This document shows, in pieces, positions 48,986 through 59,585 of a stretch of 64,000 bases of DNA. A program made the translations under genes and the position numbers. The DNA is taken from assembly GCF_900142365.1 (NCBI RefSeq), contig NZ_FRAP01000027.1, positions 1 to 64,000 of the forward strand. The letters run 5' to 3'. Under the pieces are notes generated by a model that did no database searches, was not told where the DNA came from, and was given only the letters and a program-made list of their open reading frames with translations. This stretch comes from Pseudonocardia thermophila (lineage in GTDB: Bacteria; Actinomycetota; Actinomycetes; Mycobacteriales; Pseudonocardiaceae). The number at the start of each line of letters is the position of its first letter. The first letter of the stretch is position 1.

Positions 48986-49849
48986 GTGACCGCGACCTTG
49001 ATGGACGGCAAAGCGACCCTCGCGGCGATCCAGGACGAGCTGCGCGGACGGATCGAGAAGCTCAAGGCGGCCGGCGTGACCCCGGGACTGGGAACCGTGC
49101 TGGTCGGCGACGACCCGGGCTCGCACTCGTACGTGAGCGCGAAGCACCGCGACTGCGCGCAGGTCGGCATCGCGTCGATCCAGCGGGAGCTGCCCGCCGA
49201 CGCCTCCCAGGCCGATGTCGAGGCGGTCATCGCCGAGCTCAACGCCGATCCGGCGTGCACCGGCTACATCGTGCAGCTGCCGCTGCCGAAGGGCCTCGAC
49301 GCCGGGCGCGCGCTGGAGGCCATCGACCCGGAGAAGGACGCCGACGGGCTGCACCCGGTCAACCTGGGCCGGCTGGTGCTGGGCGAGCCGGGCCCGCTCC
49401 CGTGCACGCCGCGCGGGATCGTCGAGCTGTGCAACCGGTACGACGTGCCGCTGGCCGGGGCACGGGTCACGATCGTCGGCCGCGGGGTCACGGTGGGCCG
49501 CCCGCTCGGGCTGCTGCTCACCCGCCGCAGCGAGAACGCCACGGTCACCCTGTGCCACACCGGCACCAGGGACCTGGCGGCGGAGGTGCGCCGCGCCGAC
49601 GTCGTGGTCGCGGCGGCCGGGGTGCCCGGCCTGATCACCGCCGACATGGTGGCGCCGGGCGCGGTCGTGCTCGACGTCGGCGTCACCCGCACCGAGGCCG
49701 GGCTCGTCGGCGACGTCGCGCCGGAGGTCAAGGAGGTGGCGGGCAAGCTCGCCCCGATGCCCGGCGGCGTCGGCCCGATGACCCGCGCGATGCTGCTGAC
49801 GAACGTGGTGGAGGCCGCTGAGCGGCGCCTCGCGCAGCAGCAGGGGTGA
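48986..49849 (+). CDS. folD: Methylenetetrahydrofolate dehydrogenase / cyclohydrolase
   Basis: 287 residues from GTG 48986. It interconverts 5,10-methylene-THF, methenyl-THF and 10-formyl-THF with NADP. The catalytic lysine is in SYVSAKHRDCAQVGI, the substrate motif in VQLPLPKGLD, the nucleotide motif in VTIVGRGVTVGRPLGLLL, and the C-terminal signature PMPGGVGPMTRAMLLTN is intact. An AAGAAT hexamer six bases upstream suggests a leaderless mRNA. The stop overlaps the next gene as GTGA. Confidence 0.97.
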   Translation: MTATLMDGKATLAAIQDELRGRIEKLKAAGVTPGLGTVLVGDDPGSHSYVSAKHRDCAQVGIASIQRELPADASQADVEAVIAELNADPACTGYIVQLPLPKGLDAGRALEAIDPEKDADGLHPVNLGRLVLGEPGPLPCTPRGIVELCNRYDVPLAGARVTIVGRGVTVGRPLGLLLTRRSENATVTLCHTGTRDLAAEVRRADVVVAAAGVPGLITADMVAPGAVVLDVGVTRTEAGLVGDVAPEVKEVAGKLAPMPGGVGPMTRAMLLTNVVEAAERRLAQQQG

Positions 49850-50151
49850 CCGTGCTCTCCCGCCCCGGGCTCGACCTGCGCAACCGCCTGCCGGTCCACC
49901 TCCCGATCGGGATGGTAGCGGTGATCGTCGCGATCGGGATGGTGCGCGTGCTGACCCAGCACTGGCGCCAGGGGGCGGTGCTGATCGGCGGTGCGCTGCT
50001 GGTGGCGGCGCTGTTCCGGGCGGTGGTGCCGGATGACCGGGTCGGGCTGCTCGCCGTCCGCAGCCGCGCGATCGACGTCCTGTGCTACCTCGCCTTCGCC
50101 ACCCTCATGATCGTGGTGGCTTGGACGATCACCCCGCCGAAGCTCACCTGA
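49846..50151 (+). CDS. DUF3017 small membrane protein
   Basis: 101 residues from GTG 49846, overlapping the folD stop. Three helices are visible (LPIGMVAVIVAIGMVRVL, GAVLIGGALLVAALFRAV and AIDVLCYLAFATLMIVVAWTI). The motif RSRAIDVLCY is typical of DUF3017. The pairing with folD is conserved in mycobacteria. Function is unknown. Confidence 0.87.
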   Translation: MTVLSRPGLDLRNRLPVHLPIGMVAVIVAIGMVRVLTQHWRQGAVLIGGALLVAALFRAVVPDDRVGLLAVRSRAIDVLCYLAFATLMIVVAWTITPPKLT

Positions 50152-50156
50152 CGCGC

Positions 50157-50226
50157 GGAACGTCGAGGACGACGCCACCGCGATCGAAGAGCCCTGTCGA
50201 TCACGGCAACGTCGTCCTCGACGCGG
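50157..50226 (-). repeat. 70-nt dyad element, copy 2 (convergent junction)
   Basis: The arms CGTCGAGGACGACG (50161-50174) and CGTCGTCCTCGACG (50210-50223) are perfectly complementary. Read on the minus strand it aligns with the element at 15936-16005 over 70 nt with no gap and about 53 matches. Where the arms differ between copies, both arms change together, which keeps the stem. It fills the gap between the DUF3017 stop and the icd stop. Confidence 0.75.
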
Positions 50227-50233
50227 GAGTCCG

Positions 50234-52423
<2,190 letters not shown>

Positions 52424-52505
52424 TGCTCTGCCTGCTCCAAGATCGACCGGGGAAACGCGCTCCTGGTGAGACACGCTATCCCCTCACATCCTTCGCCTGG
52501 TCCGC

Positions 52506-52511
52506 TACGGT
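52506..52511 (+). promoter_or_regulatory. -10 hexamer upstream of the SH3 protein gene
   Basis: TACGGT lies nine bases before ATG 52521. Confidence 0.45.
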
Positions 52512-52520
52512 GAGTGCCCT

Positions 52521-52562
52521 ATGTCGCATCGGGGGCAGCTGCTGTGGCGAGTATCAAGATAA
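52521..52562 (+). CDS. Possible 13-residue upstream ORF
   Basis: ATG 52521 gives MSHRGQLLWRVSR and stops at 52562, after the GTG 52544 of the SH3 gene in another frame. The -10 at 52506 would make it leaderless. It may be a translated leader that brings ribosomes near the downstream start. It could be chance. Confidence 0.3.
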   Translation: MSHRGQLLWRVSR

Positions 52563-52921
52563 AGATCAAGCGACCGGACAGCTCGACGTTCCGCAGCTGG
52601 TGGTTCGTGCTGGTCGCAGGGGTCTTGCTGACGCTCATCGCACTGTTCGACAGCGGCAAGCTCGCGGCCAAGCCGCTCGTGCCGCCCGCCGACGGATCGA
52701 CCGGGTGCCAGTTCCGGGTGACGGTCGCGGAGGGCGAGGGCCGCCGCGTGCTCAACGTCCGCTCCGCGCCCGACCTGAACGCCGAGATCCGCGGCACGCT
52801 CGACGACGGCACGCTCGTCGACGTCGTCGGCCGGCCGATCAACGGCTTCCGCGAGCTGGAGGGCGGGCTGTACGCGTCCGCCGACCACCTGACCCACGTG
52901 TCGGGCACCGACTGCGGCTGA
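52544..52921 (+). CDS. Membrane-anchored SH3-like domain protein
   Basis: 125 residues from GTG 52544 (MASIKIKIKRPDSSTFRS); GTG 52514 is in frame but too near the -10. A basic N-terminus leads to one transmembrane helix (WWFVLVAGVLLTLIALF). The exported part from CQFRVTVAEGEGRRVLNVRSAP resembles a bacterial SH3 domain (LNVRSAPDLNAEIRGTLDDGT), with Cys at both ends that may form a disulfide. It is followed closely by the receptor kinase gene. Confidence 0.72.
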   Translation: MASIKIKIKRPDSSTFRSWWFVLVAGVLLTLIALFDSGKLAAKPLVPPADGSTGCQFRVTVAEGEGRRVLNVRSAPDLNAEIRGTLDDGTLVDVVGRPINGFRELEGGLYASADHLTHVSGTDCG

Positions 52922-52935
52922 GGGATCCTCTGCGG

Positions 52936-54327
52936 ATGCACCCTGCCGCGCCGCCTCGCGTCATCGGCGGCCGCTACACCGTGCTCGGCGAGCTGGGCCG
53001 CGGTGGCATGGGCATCGTGTGGCGGGCTGAGGACCGGGTGATGGGCCGGCAGGTCGCGGTCAAGGAGCTGCACCTGCCCGCCGGGATCCCCGCGGAGGAG
53101 CGGCAGCTGTTCCGCGACCGGCTGCTGCGGGAGGCCCGCACGGCCGGGCGGCTGTCGGACCCCGGCATCGTCACCGTCCACGACGTGGTCACCGACGGCG
53201 GGATCGACCACATCGTCATGGAGCTGGTCGACGCGCCGACGCTGGCCCAGGTCGTCGCCCGGTCCGGGCCGCTCGACGAGCAGACCGTGCTGTCGGTCGC
53301 GGTGCAGCTGATCGCGGCGCTGCGCGTGGCGCACGACAACGGCGTGGTGCACCGCGATGTGAAGCCGGGCAACGTGCTGCTGCGCGCGGACGGCCGGGTC
53401 AAGCTCACCGACTTCGGCATCGCCCAGGCCGCAGACGATCCGCGGCTCACCACGACCGGCTCGATCGTCGGCTCGCCCGCCTTCCTCGCGCCGGAGCGGC
53501 TCAACGGCGCCCCGGCCACCCCGGCCTCGGACATGTGGGCGCTCGGCGCGACCCTGCTGCACGCGCTGACCGGGCGCTCGCCGTTCGACCGCGAGTCCAC
53601 CGCCGCGACCATCGCGGCCGTCCTGAACGGACCGATCCCGCAGGTGCACACCCGCAACGTCGTCGGCGCGGTGATCAACGGGCTGCTGCAGCGGGTCCCG
53701 CAGGTCCGGCTCACCGGGCCGCAGGCGGCGGCCATGCTCACCGCCGACCAGCAGCCCGCGCACGGCCCCACGTCCGCGATCACCAAGCCGGCGCCGCAGC
53801 AGCACAGGCGGTGGGGGCGGGCCGTCGGACTGCTCGCCGCCGGCGCGGTGATCGGCGCCGTGCTCTCCGTCGGGCTGCTGGCCGCGATCGGCCTGCGCGG
53901 CCAGCCGGAGCGCTTCACCTACGGACCGGGTGGGGAGATCCCGGTGTTCGACCCGGTCACCACCGGTTGCCTGCAGGGGCGGCTCGCCGCCGGCCGCGCG
54001 GTGCCGATCTCGGCGTCGGTCAGCTGCGACCAGCCGCACGACGCTGAGGTGTTCGCCACGCTGGCTCCGTTCTCGCCGAGCGCCGAGGTCGGCTACCCGG
54101 GCGAGGTGCCCCTCGGTGAGTACGGTGCGCGGGCCTGCCGGCTGCTGTTCGACTCCGCGCTGGTCGCGGGCACCGACAAGGACGCGCTCGACCTGGTCGT
54201 GCTCGTCCCCGGCGAGGACCGGTTCACCGAGCGGTCGGTCTACGGCAGCTACACCGGCCGTGAAGTGGTGTGCGCGCTGCAGACCCGCGACGGCAGCCAG
54301 CTCACCGGGGCCCGCCGGGTCGCCTGA
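52936..54327 (+). CDS. Receptor-type Ser/Thr protein kinase with exported Septum_form-like domain
   Basis: 463 residues from ATG 52936. The kinase domain (residues 14-265) has the Gly-rich loop GELGRGGMGIVW, Lys in VAVKELHL, catalytic HRDVKPGN with Asp141, DFG in LTDFGIAQA and the APE in FLAPERLN. One transmembrane helix (LLAAGAVIGAVLSVGLLAAIGL) follows. The exported part has four Cys and the segment SCDQPHDAEVFATLAPF, like septum-formation domains that sense cell-wall growth. The kinase is of PknA/B type and probably controls wall or division. The neighbouring SH3 gene upstream may work with it. Confidence 0.9.
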   Translation: MHPAAPPRVIGGRYTVLGELGRGGMGIVWRAEDRVMGRQVAVKELHLPAGIPAEERQLFRDRLLREARTAGRLSDPGIVTVHDVVTDGGIDHIVMELVDAPTLAQVVARSGPLDEQTVLSVAVQLIAALRVAHDNGVVHRDVKPGNVLLRADGRVKLTDFGIAQAADDPRLTTTGSIVGSPAFLAPERLNGAPATPASDMWALGATLLHALTGRSPFDRESTAATIAAVLNGPIPQVHTRNVVGAVINGLLQRVPQVRLTGPQAAAMLTADQQPAHGPTSAITKPAPQQHRRWGRAVGLLAAGAVIGAVLSVGLLAAIGLRGQPERFTYGPGGEIPVFDPVTTGCLQGRLAAGRAVPISASVSCDQPHDAEVFATLAPFSPSAEVGYPGEVPLGEYGARACRLLFDSALVAGTDKDALDLVVLVPGEDRFTERSVYGSYTGREVVCALQTRDGSQLTGARRVA

Positions 54328-54336
54328 CCCGCACGG

Positions 54337-54342
54337 CACAAT
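54337..54342 (+). promoter_or_regulatory. -10 hexamer of the YbaK gene (leaderless)
   Basis: CACAAT lies seven bases before the ATG at 54350. Confidence 0.45.
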
Positions 54343-54349
54343 CGCGGAC

Positions 54350-54853
54350 ATGACCACCGCCGTCCACCCCAACGTCGCCCGCGTGAGCGCCGCCCTCACC
54401 GAGGGCGGGGCCGATCCCGCCCGGGTCGCCCGTCTGCGCGTGCTCCCCGAGGGTGTGCACACCGCGGCCGCGGCCGCCGCCGCACTCGGCGTCGAGGTGG
54501 GCGCGATCGCGAACTCACTGGTGTTCGAGGCCGTCACCGGCGAGGCGGTCGAGCCGCTGCTGGTGCTCACCTCCGGTGCGCACCGCGTCGACCAGGCCGC
54601 GGTGGCCGCCCTCATCGGGGCCGACGAGGTCCGCCGGGCCAAGCCCGCGTTCGTCAAGGAGGTCACCGGCCAGGTGATCGGGGGCGTGGCGCCGGTCGGG
54701 CACCCGGCCCCGCTGCCCACGCTGGTCGACAAGGCGCTGGCCGCGTACGAGGAGATCTGGGCCGCGGGCGGCATCCCGGCCGCTGTGTTCCCCACCACGT
54801 TCGACGAGCTGGTGAAGGTCACGAAGGGTGAACCGGCCGACGTCGCCGGCTGA
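54350..54853 (+). CDS. YbaK/ProX-type aminoacyl-tRNA editing protein
   Basis: 167 residues from ATG 54350. The YbaK/aminoacyl-tRNA synthetase-associated fold is seen in VHTAAAAAAALGVEVGAIANSLVFEA, the lysine in RRAKPAFVKEVTGQVIGGVAPVGHP and the C-terminal PTTFDELVKVTKGEPADVA. Such proteins clear mischarged tRNA, for example Cys- or Ala-tRNA(Pro). It has its own promoter. Confidence 0.88.
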   Translation: MTTAVHPNVARVSAALTEGGADPARVARLRVLPEGVHTAAAAAAALGVEVGAIANSLVFEAVTGEAVEPLLVLTSGAHRVDQAAVAALIGADEVRRAKPAFVKEVTGQVIGGVAPVGHPAPLPTLVDKALAAYEEIWAAGGIPAAVFPTTFDELVKVTKGEPADVAG

Positions 54854-54916
54854 TCCACCGGCCCGTTCTGCGCTCGTTCCCAGGGCAACTCCTCGACCAT
54901 CGGTCGCTTCCCGACC

Positions 54917-54922
54917 TACTGT
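54917..54922 (+). promoter_or_regulatory. -10 hexamer of fbiC (leaderless)
   Basis: TACTGT lies six bases before the GTG at 54929. Confidence 0.55.
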
Positions 54923-54928
54923 GCAGAG

Positions 54929-57499
54929 GTGCCCGACCCCGAGATCGTCTCTCCGTCCGCGCTGCGCCGAGCACTGCGGCGGGTCCGCGACGGCGCCACC
55001 CTCGACGTCACCGAAGCCGCCGTCCTGCTCGCCGCCCGCGGTCAGCAGCTCGACGAGCTGCTGACCGCGGCCTCCCGGGTGCGCGACGCCGGCCTCGTCG
55101 CGGCCGGTCGGCCCGGCGTCGTCACGTACTCGAAGAACGTCTTCATCCCGCTCACCCGGCTGTGCCGCGACCGCTGCCACTACTGCACGTTCGCGACGGT
55201 GCCGCACCGGCTGCCCGCGGCGTACCTGGAGCGCGAGGAGGTCATCGAGATCGCCCGCCAGGGCGCGGCCGTCGGGTGCAAGGAGGCGCTGTTCACGCTC
55301 GGCGACCGTCCCGAGGACCGCTGGCCGCAGGCGCGGGAGTGGCTGGAGGAGCGCGGGTACTCGTCCACGGTCGACTACCTGCGCGCCTGCGCGATCGCGG
55401 TGCTGGAGGAGACCGGGCTGCTGCCGCACCTCAACCCGGGCGTGCTCAGCTGGGAGGAGCTGACCCGGCTCAAGCCGGTCGCGGCGAGCATGGGGATGAT
55501 GCTCGAGACCACGTCCGAGCGGCTGTGGGCGGAGAAGGGCGGCCCGCACTACGGCAGCCCCGACAAGGAGCCCGCGGTGCGCCTGCGGGCGATCACCGAC
55601 GCCGGCCGGGTGGGCGTGCCGTACACGACCGGGATCCTCATCGGCATCGGCGAGACCCGCACCGAGCGCGCCGAGTCGATCTTCGCGATCCGCCGCGCGG
55701 CGCGCGCGCACGGCCACATCCAGGAGGTCATCGTCCAGAACTTCCGGGCGAAGCCGGACACCGCGATGGCGAACGACCCGGACGCCGACCTGGAGGACCT
55801 GGCTGCCACCATCGCGGTCACCCGGCTGGTGATGGGGCCGAAGATGCGCATCCAGGCCCCGCCGAACCTGGTCGGCGAGGAGTACGCGCTCATGCTGCGC
55901 GCCGGCATCGACGACTGGGGCGGCGTCTCGCCGATCACGCCCGACCACGTCAGCCCGGAGATGCCGTGGCCGGCGATCGAGGAGCTGGCCGCGCGCACCG
56001 CGGCCGCCGGGTTCACGCTGCGCGAGCGGCTCACCGCGTACCCGCCGTACGTGCTGGCCGGATCGCCGTGGATCGACACCCGGTTGCACGCCCACGTGGC
56101 GGCGCTCGCCGATCCGCAGACGGGCCTGGCGCGGGAGGACGCCGAGATCGTCGGCCGGCCGTGGCAGGAGCCCGACGGCGGGTTCACCAGCACGGGGCGG
56201 GTCGATCTGCACGCCACGATCGACACGACCGGCCGCACCGGTGACCGGCGCAGCGACTTCGCCTCGATCTACGGCGACTGGGACGAGCTCAAGGAAGAGC
56301 TGGCCGCTCAGCGCAGCGCCGCGCCCCAGCGGCTCGACGCCGACGTCCGCGCCGGCCTGGACATCGCATCGACGAATCCGGCCGCGCTGCTCGACCCGGC
56401 CAACGAAGCCGCCGCGATGGCCGTGCTCACCGCGGAGGGCCCCGCACTGGACGAGCTGGCCCGCATCGCCGACGACGTGCGCCGTGACGTCGTCGGTGAC
56501 GAGGTCACCTACGTCGTCAACCGCAACATCAACTTCTCGAACGTCTGCTACGTCGGGTGCCGGTTCTGCGCCTTCGCCCAGCGCGAGCGCGACTCCGACG
56601 CGTTCCGGCTCTCGCTCGACGAGATCGCCGCACGGGCCGTGGAGGCGGCCGAGGCCGGTGCCACCGAGGTCTGCGTGCAGGGCGGCATCGACCCGCAGCT
56701 GCCCACGTCGTTCTACGCCGACCTGGTCCGCACCGTGCGCGCCGCAGTTCCCGGCATGCACGTGCACGCGTACTCGCCGATGGAGATCGTGTCGGTCGCC
56801 GCCAAGGCCGGCGTGTCGATCGAGGAGTTCCTCATCGAGCTGAAGGAGGCCGGGCTCGGGTCGATCCCGGGCACCGCCGCGGAGATCCTCGACGACGAGG
56901 TGCGCTGGATCCTCACCAAGGGCAAGCTGCCGGCCGCCCAGTGGATCGAGGTCGTCACCACCGCACACCGGCTCGGCATCCCGTCGTCGTCGACGATGAT
57001 GTACGGCCACGTCGACGAGCCGCGGCACTGGCTGGGGCACCTGCGCACGCTCGCCGCGGTGCAGGACGAGACCGGCGGGTTCACCGAGTTCGTGCCGCTG
57101 CCGTTCGTGCACACCAACGCGCCGATCTACCTGGCCGGGCTGGCCCGGCCGGGCCCCACGCAGCGGGACAACATCGCCGTCCACGCCTTCGCCCGGCTGG
57201 CACTGCACGGCCGCATCGACCACATCCAGTGCTCGTGGGTGAAGCTCGGCGACGAGCTGGCGGCGCGGATCCTGCAGGGCGGCGCCGACGACATGGGCGG
57301 CACCCTCATGGAGGAGACGATCAGCCGCATGGCCGGCTCGGAGAACGGCTCCGCCCGCACGGTCGCCGAGCTGACCGCGATCGCGGCGGCCGCCGGACGT
57401 CCGGTGCGGCAGCGCAGCACGACGTACAAGGACCCCGTCGTGCGGCTGGAACCGGCCGTGCGGGCCGGTCCGCGGTTGCTACCGCTCACCCCGGCCTGA
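54929..57499 (+). CDS. fbiC: FO synthase (bifunctional CofG/CofH)
   Basis: 856 residues from GTG 54929. Two radical-SAM domains are fused, each with a Cys-x3-Cys-x2-Cys cluster: Cys79, Cys83 and Cys86 (CRDRCHYC) for the CofG half and Cys540, Cys544 and Cys547 (CYVGCRFC) for the CofH half. It joins tyrosine to the diaminouracil ribityl precursor to make the deazaflavin FO, the core of coenzyme F420. This fused form is typical of actinobacteria. No other F420 gene lies in the window. Confidence 0.97.
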   Translation: MPDPEIVSPSALRRALRRVRDGATLDVTEAAVLLAARGQQLDELLTAASRVRDAGLVAAGRPGVVTYSKNVFIPLTRLCRDRCHYCTFATVPHRLPAAYLEREEVIEIARQGAAVGCKEALFTLGDRPEDRWPQAREWLEERGYSSTVDYLRACAIAVLEETGLLPHLNPGVLSWEELTRLKPVAASMGMMLETTSERLWAEKGGPHYGSPDKEPAVRLRAITDAGRVGVPYTTGILIGIGETRTERAESIFAIRRAARAHGHIQEVIVQNFRAKPDTAMANDPDADLEDLAATIAVTRLVMGPKMRIQAPPNLVGEEYALMLRAGIDDWGGVSPITPDHVSPEMPWPAIEELAARTAAAGFTLRERLTAYPPYVLAGSPWIDTRLHAHVAALADPQTGLAREDAEIVGRPWQEPDGGFTSTGRVDLHATIDTTGRTGDRRSDFASIYGDWDELKEELAAQRSAAPQRLDADVRAGLDIASTNPAALLDPANEAAAMAVLTAEGPALDELARIADDVRRDVVGDEVTYVVNRNINFSNVCYVGCRFCAFAQRERDSDAFRLSLDEIAARAVEAAEAGATEVCVQGGIDPQLPTSFYADLVRTVRAAVPGMHVHAYSPMEIVSVAAKAGVSIEEFLIELKEAGLGSIPGTAAEILDDEVRWILTKGKLPAAQWIEVVTTAHRLGIPSSSTMMYGHVDEPRHWLGHLRTLAAVQDETGGFTEFVPLPFVHTNAPIYLAGLARPGPTQRDNIAVHAFARLALHGRIDHIQCSWVKLGDELAARILQGGADDMGGTLMEETISRMAGSENGSARTVAELTAIAAAAGRPVRQRSTTYKDPVVRLEPAVRAGPRLLPLTPA

Positions 57500-57512
57500 G
57501 GCCGGGCGGGCG

Positions 57513-57518
57513 TAGCCT
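57513..57518 (+). promoter_or_regulatory. -10 hexamer of a small gene (leaderless)
   Basis: TAGCCT lies seven bases before the ATG at 57526. Confidence 0.45.
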
Positions 57519-57525
57519 CACGGGC

Positions 57526-57708
57526 ATGGGCGTTCTCGGCGAGCTGTTCCCCGGCCGCAAGATCCAGGACACCTCGAACGAAGCCGGCAACGGGCAGCCG
57601 TTCCGGCTCGGGCCGATCGATCTGGACGAGGGCGTCGTCGAGGTGCACCGGGCGGTCCCGCCCGCCGAGGCCGAGCCCGCGCCCGAGGAGGAGGCCGAGC
57701 GCGGCTGA
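57526..57708 (+). CDS. 60-residue protein, unknown
   Basis: 60 residues from ATG 57526 (MGVLGELFPGRKIQD). The first half is mixed, with GPIDLDEGVVEVHR in the middle; the second half is rich in Pro, Ala and Glu. No membrane helix is seen. The -10 placement and codon use support it. It ends 6 nt before the M14 peptidase stop on the other strand. I do not recognise it. Confidence 0.65.
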   Translation: MGVLGELFPGRKIQDTSNEAGNGQPFRLGPIDLDEGVVEVHRAVPPAEAEPAPEEEAERG

Positions 57709-57714
57709 TCGCCG

Positions 57715-59151
57715 TTATCGCGACGAACTCAAGTGCTCGGCGGCGGCCAGCACCGACCCGTACTGCACCGCCACGAGCGAACGCAGCGGCAGGGCGACCT
57801 CGCTGGTACCGGCCGCCGCCGAGCACCACGCCGCGTGCAGGGCCGCGAGCTCCCGGTGCACCGCGCGGATCACCGGGCGCACGTTGCCCCCGGCGATCTC
57901 CGCGTCGAGGGCGCGCAGCAGCATCCCGCCGTAGCGCAACCGGAACATGTGCACGGTGTCGGCCATCGACGTCAGCTCGGCGACGGTGGCCTTGCGGGCC
58001 CGGGCCGCCGCCGACGCGCCCCGCCGCTGCATCGCGTTCGCCTGTTCGGCGATCGCGGAGGCGTAGTAGCGGCTCGCGCGCAGGAACGGCGACTCGCCGC
58101 GGACGTGCGGCCCGATCCGGGCCAGCGCCTCGGTCAGCAGGTCGGAGAGCACGTGCAGCTCGGTGGCGTTGGCGTCCAGCGCCTCGGCGTAGCCGATCTG
58201 CGACGGGGTGGTGTCCAGCGCGTCGCGGTGCGTCCAGTACGGCAGCTCGCTGACCACCGTGAGGGTGCCGTGCCGGCTCGCGTACGCACCCGTCGAGTTC
58301 CCGCCGGAGAACGCGTCGAGGGCGCCGATCTCCTCCAGGTGGTCGTAGGTGTCGCGCACGTCGAGCAGCGGGAAGATGCCCTCGTCCAGCGGCGGCATCC
58401 ACGGCGCCTCCGGCTCCCCGCGGTCCAGCTCGATGCCCATCTCGAGCGGCAGCGCCTGCAGCACCGGGTGCAGGTCGGGCTCCGGCCGGCTCAGGTAGTA
58501 GTACGCGCCGCCGACCTCGCTGTTGTGCAGCGACGCCAGCAGCGCGGGCCGGTGCTCGTCGATCAGCCGCATCAGCGCGAACGTCTCCGGCAGGACCGCG
58601 TCGAACCAGGCCTGCTTGTAGTCGAGCGGGAACGACCACTCGATCTGCTCGGGCCCAGCCTGCCGGTAGAAGTGGCGCGCGTAGTGCTCGCGGGTGAACG
58701 GCCCCTTCAACCAGCCCTCGTTGAGCCGCAGCCCGTCCGGGTCGATGCAGGTGACGATGTGCCAGCGGTGCCCGAGCCGGGCGCGCAGGCCGGCGTCCTC
58801 GGCCAGCCGACGGGCCAGGTGCAGCGCGGTCAGCCCGCCGATCGGTTCGTTGGGGTGCGGGAGGCCGACGACCAGCGCGTCGGGCGCGAAGTGGTCGGGC
58901 GGGGCGATCGTGAGGCAGCACAGCTGCTCGCCCTGGCCCGAGGTGCCGATCCGGCGCAGGCGCACCACATCGGGATGGCGGGCCGCGATCCGGGCGCTGC
59001 TCTCCGCGAGTTCGTCGGCGGTCGCGAAGACCTCGAAGGCGGGCACGGTCTCCAGCTCGCGGCGCAGCCACGCCGGAAGCACGCGCTCCGGTGACGGTCC
59101 GGTGGCGTCGCCGGCGGCTACGCGGGTCGCCGTGACCGTGCGTCTGCTCAT
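57715..59151 (-). CDS. M14-family zinc carboxypeptidase-like protein
   Basis: 478 residues from ATG 59151 (MSRRTVTATRVAAGD). The frame reaches 59493 but that part lies in the gap with DnaA boxes. Zinc ligands are His99 and Glu102 in GLPHPNEPIGG and His209 in SLHNSEVGG. There is no signal peptide. The C-terminal 150 residues are helical (ALARIGPHVRGESPFLRASRYY). M14 proteins cleave C-terminal residues or amide links, sometimes of peptidoglycan or gamma-glutamyl type. The substrate is unknown. Confidence 0.85.
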   Translation of the reverse strand: MSRRTVTATRVAAGDATGPSPERVLPAWLRRELETVPAFEVFATADELAESSARIAARHPDVVRLRRIGTSGQGEQLCCLTIAPPDHFAPDALVVGLPHPNEPIGGLTALHLARRLAEDAGLRARLGHRWHIVTCIDPDGLRLNEGWLKGPFTREHYARHFYRQAGPEQIEWSFPLDYKQAWFDAVLPETFALMRLIDEHRPALLASLHNSEVGGAYYYLSRPEPDLHPVLQALPLEMGIELDRGEPEAPWMPPLDEGIFPLLDVRDTYDHLEEIGALDAFSGGNSTGAYASRHGTLTVVSELPYWTHRDALDTTPSQIGYAEALDANATELHVLSDLLTEALARIGPHVRGESPFLRASRYYASAIAEQANAMQRRGASAAARARKATVAELTSMADTVHMFRLRYGGMLLRALDAEIAGGNVRPVIRAVHRELAALHAAWCSAAAGTSEVALPLRSLVAVQYGSVLAAAEHLSSSR

Positions 59152-59378
59152 CGGACCGGCTCTCGCCGGCTGCTGAGCGGGATGCGTGGGTGCATCGCCC
59201 GGCCTCAGCGGAGCCGGGCGTCGCGCGCGCCGGGGCCCGATCCGCCCTGCCGATGTGCGTCCGGTCGTTCCTGCACCATCCAACCCCCCCAACGTGCGAG
59301 CCATCGGCGGCACCGGGAACCCGGTGCCGTCCGGACCGTACCGGCGTCGGCCGGCGACCGGGGTACCCGGAAGCCGAC

Positions 59379-59387
59379 TTATCCACA
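59379..59387 (+). promoter_or_regulatory. DnaA box (TTATCCACA)
   Basis: TTATCCACA is an exact match to the classical high-affinity DnaA box. Confidence 0.65.
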
Positions 59388-59467
59388 GCTGAGCAGATCC
59401 GGTGGTGCAGCACCGTCGATGCCACCCGGACTCATGCGCCTGACCAGCATCGATGTCCGGACAGGTG

Positions 59468-59476
59468 TTGTCCACA
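59468..59476 (+). promoter_or_regulatory. DnaA box (TTGTCCACA)
   Basis: TTGTCCACA is the high-GC actinobacterial form of the DnaA box. It is 89 nt from the first box, same strand. Confidence 0.65.
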
Positions 59477-59585
59477 ACGAAGTGGGAAGCCACCGTACCG
59501 GATGCGGCTTCCCGTTCCCGGCGCGACAGCGCGTCGTTCTCACGGGAAGATCTACTTCAGGACCCGATGGATGCGGGGGTGGGGC

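Larger units (their letters stand above)
59152..59585. other. 434-nt gap with two DnaA boxes
   Basis: No convincing gene is seen between the divergent M14 peptidase and YihY genes. Short open frames (for example 59182-59589) look like noise. The gap holds TTATCCACA and TTGTCCACA in the same orientation, listed separately. Confidence 0.6.

Noticed and set aside
59152..59585. Origin of replication from the two DnaA boxes
   Set aside because: Only two boxes, no AT-rich unwinding region and no dnaA or dnaN nearby.
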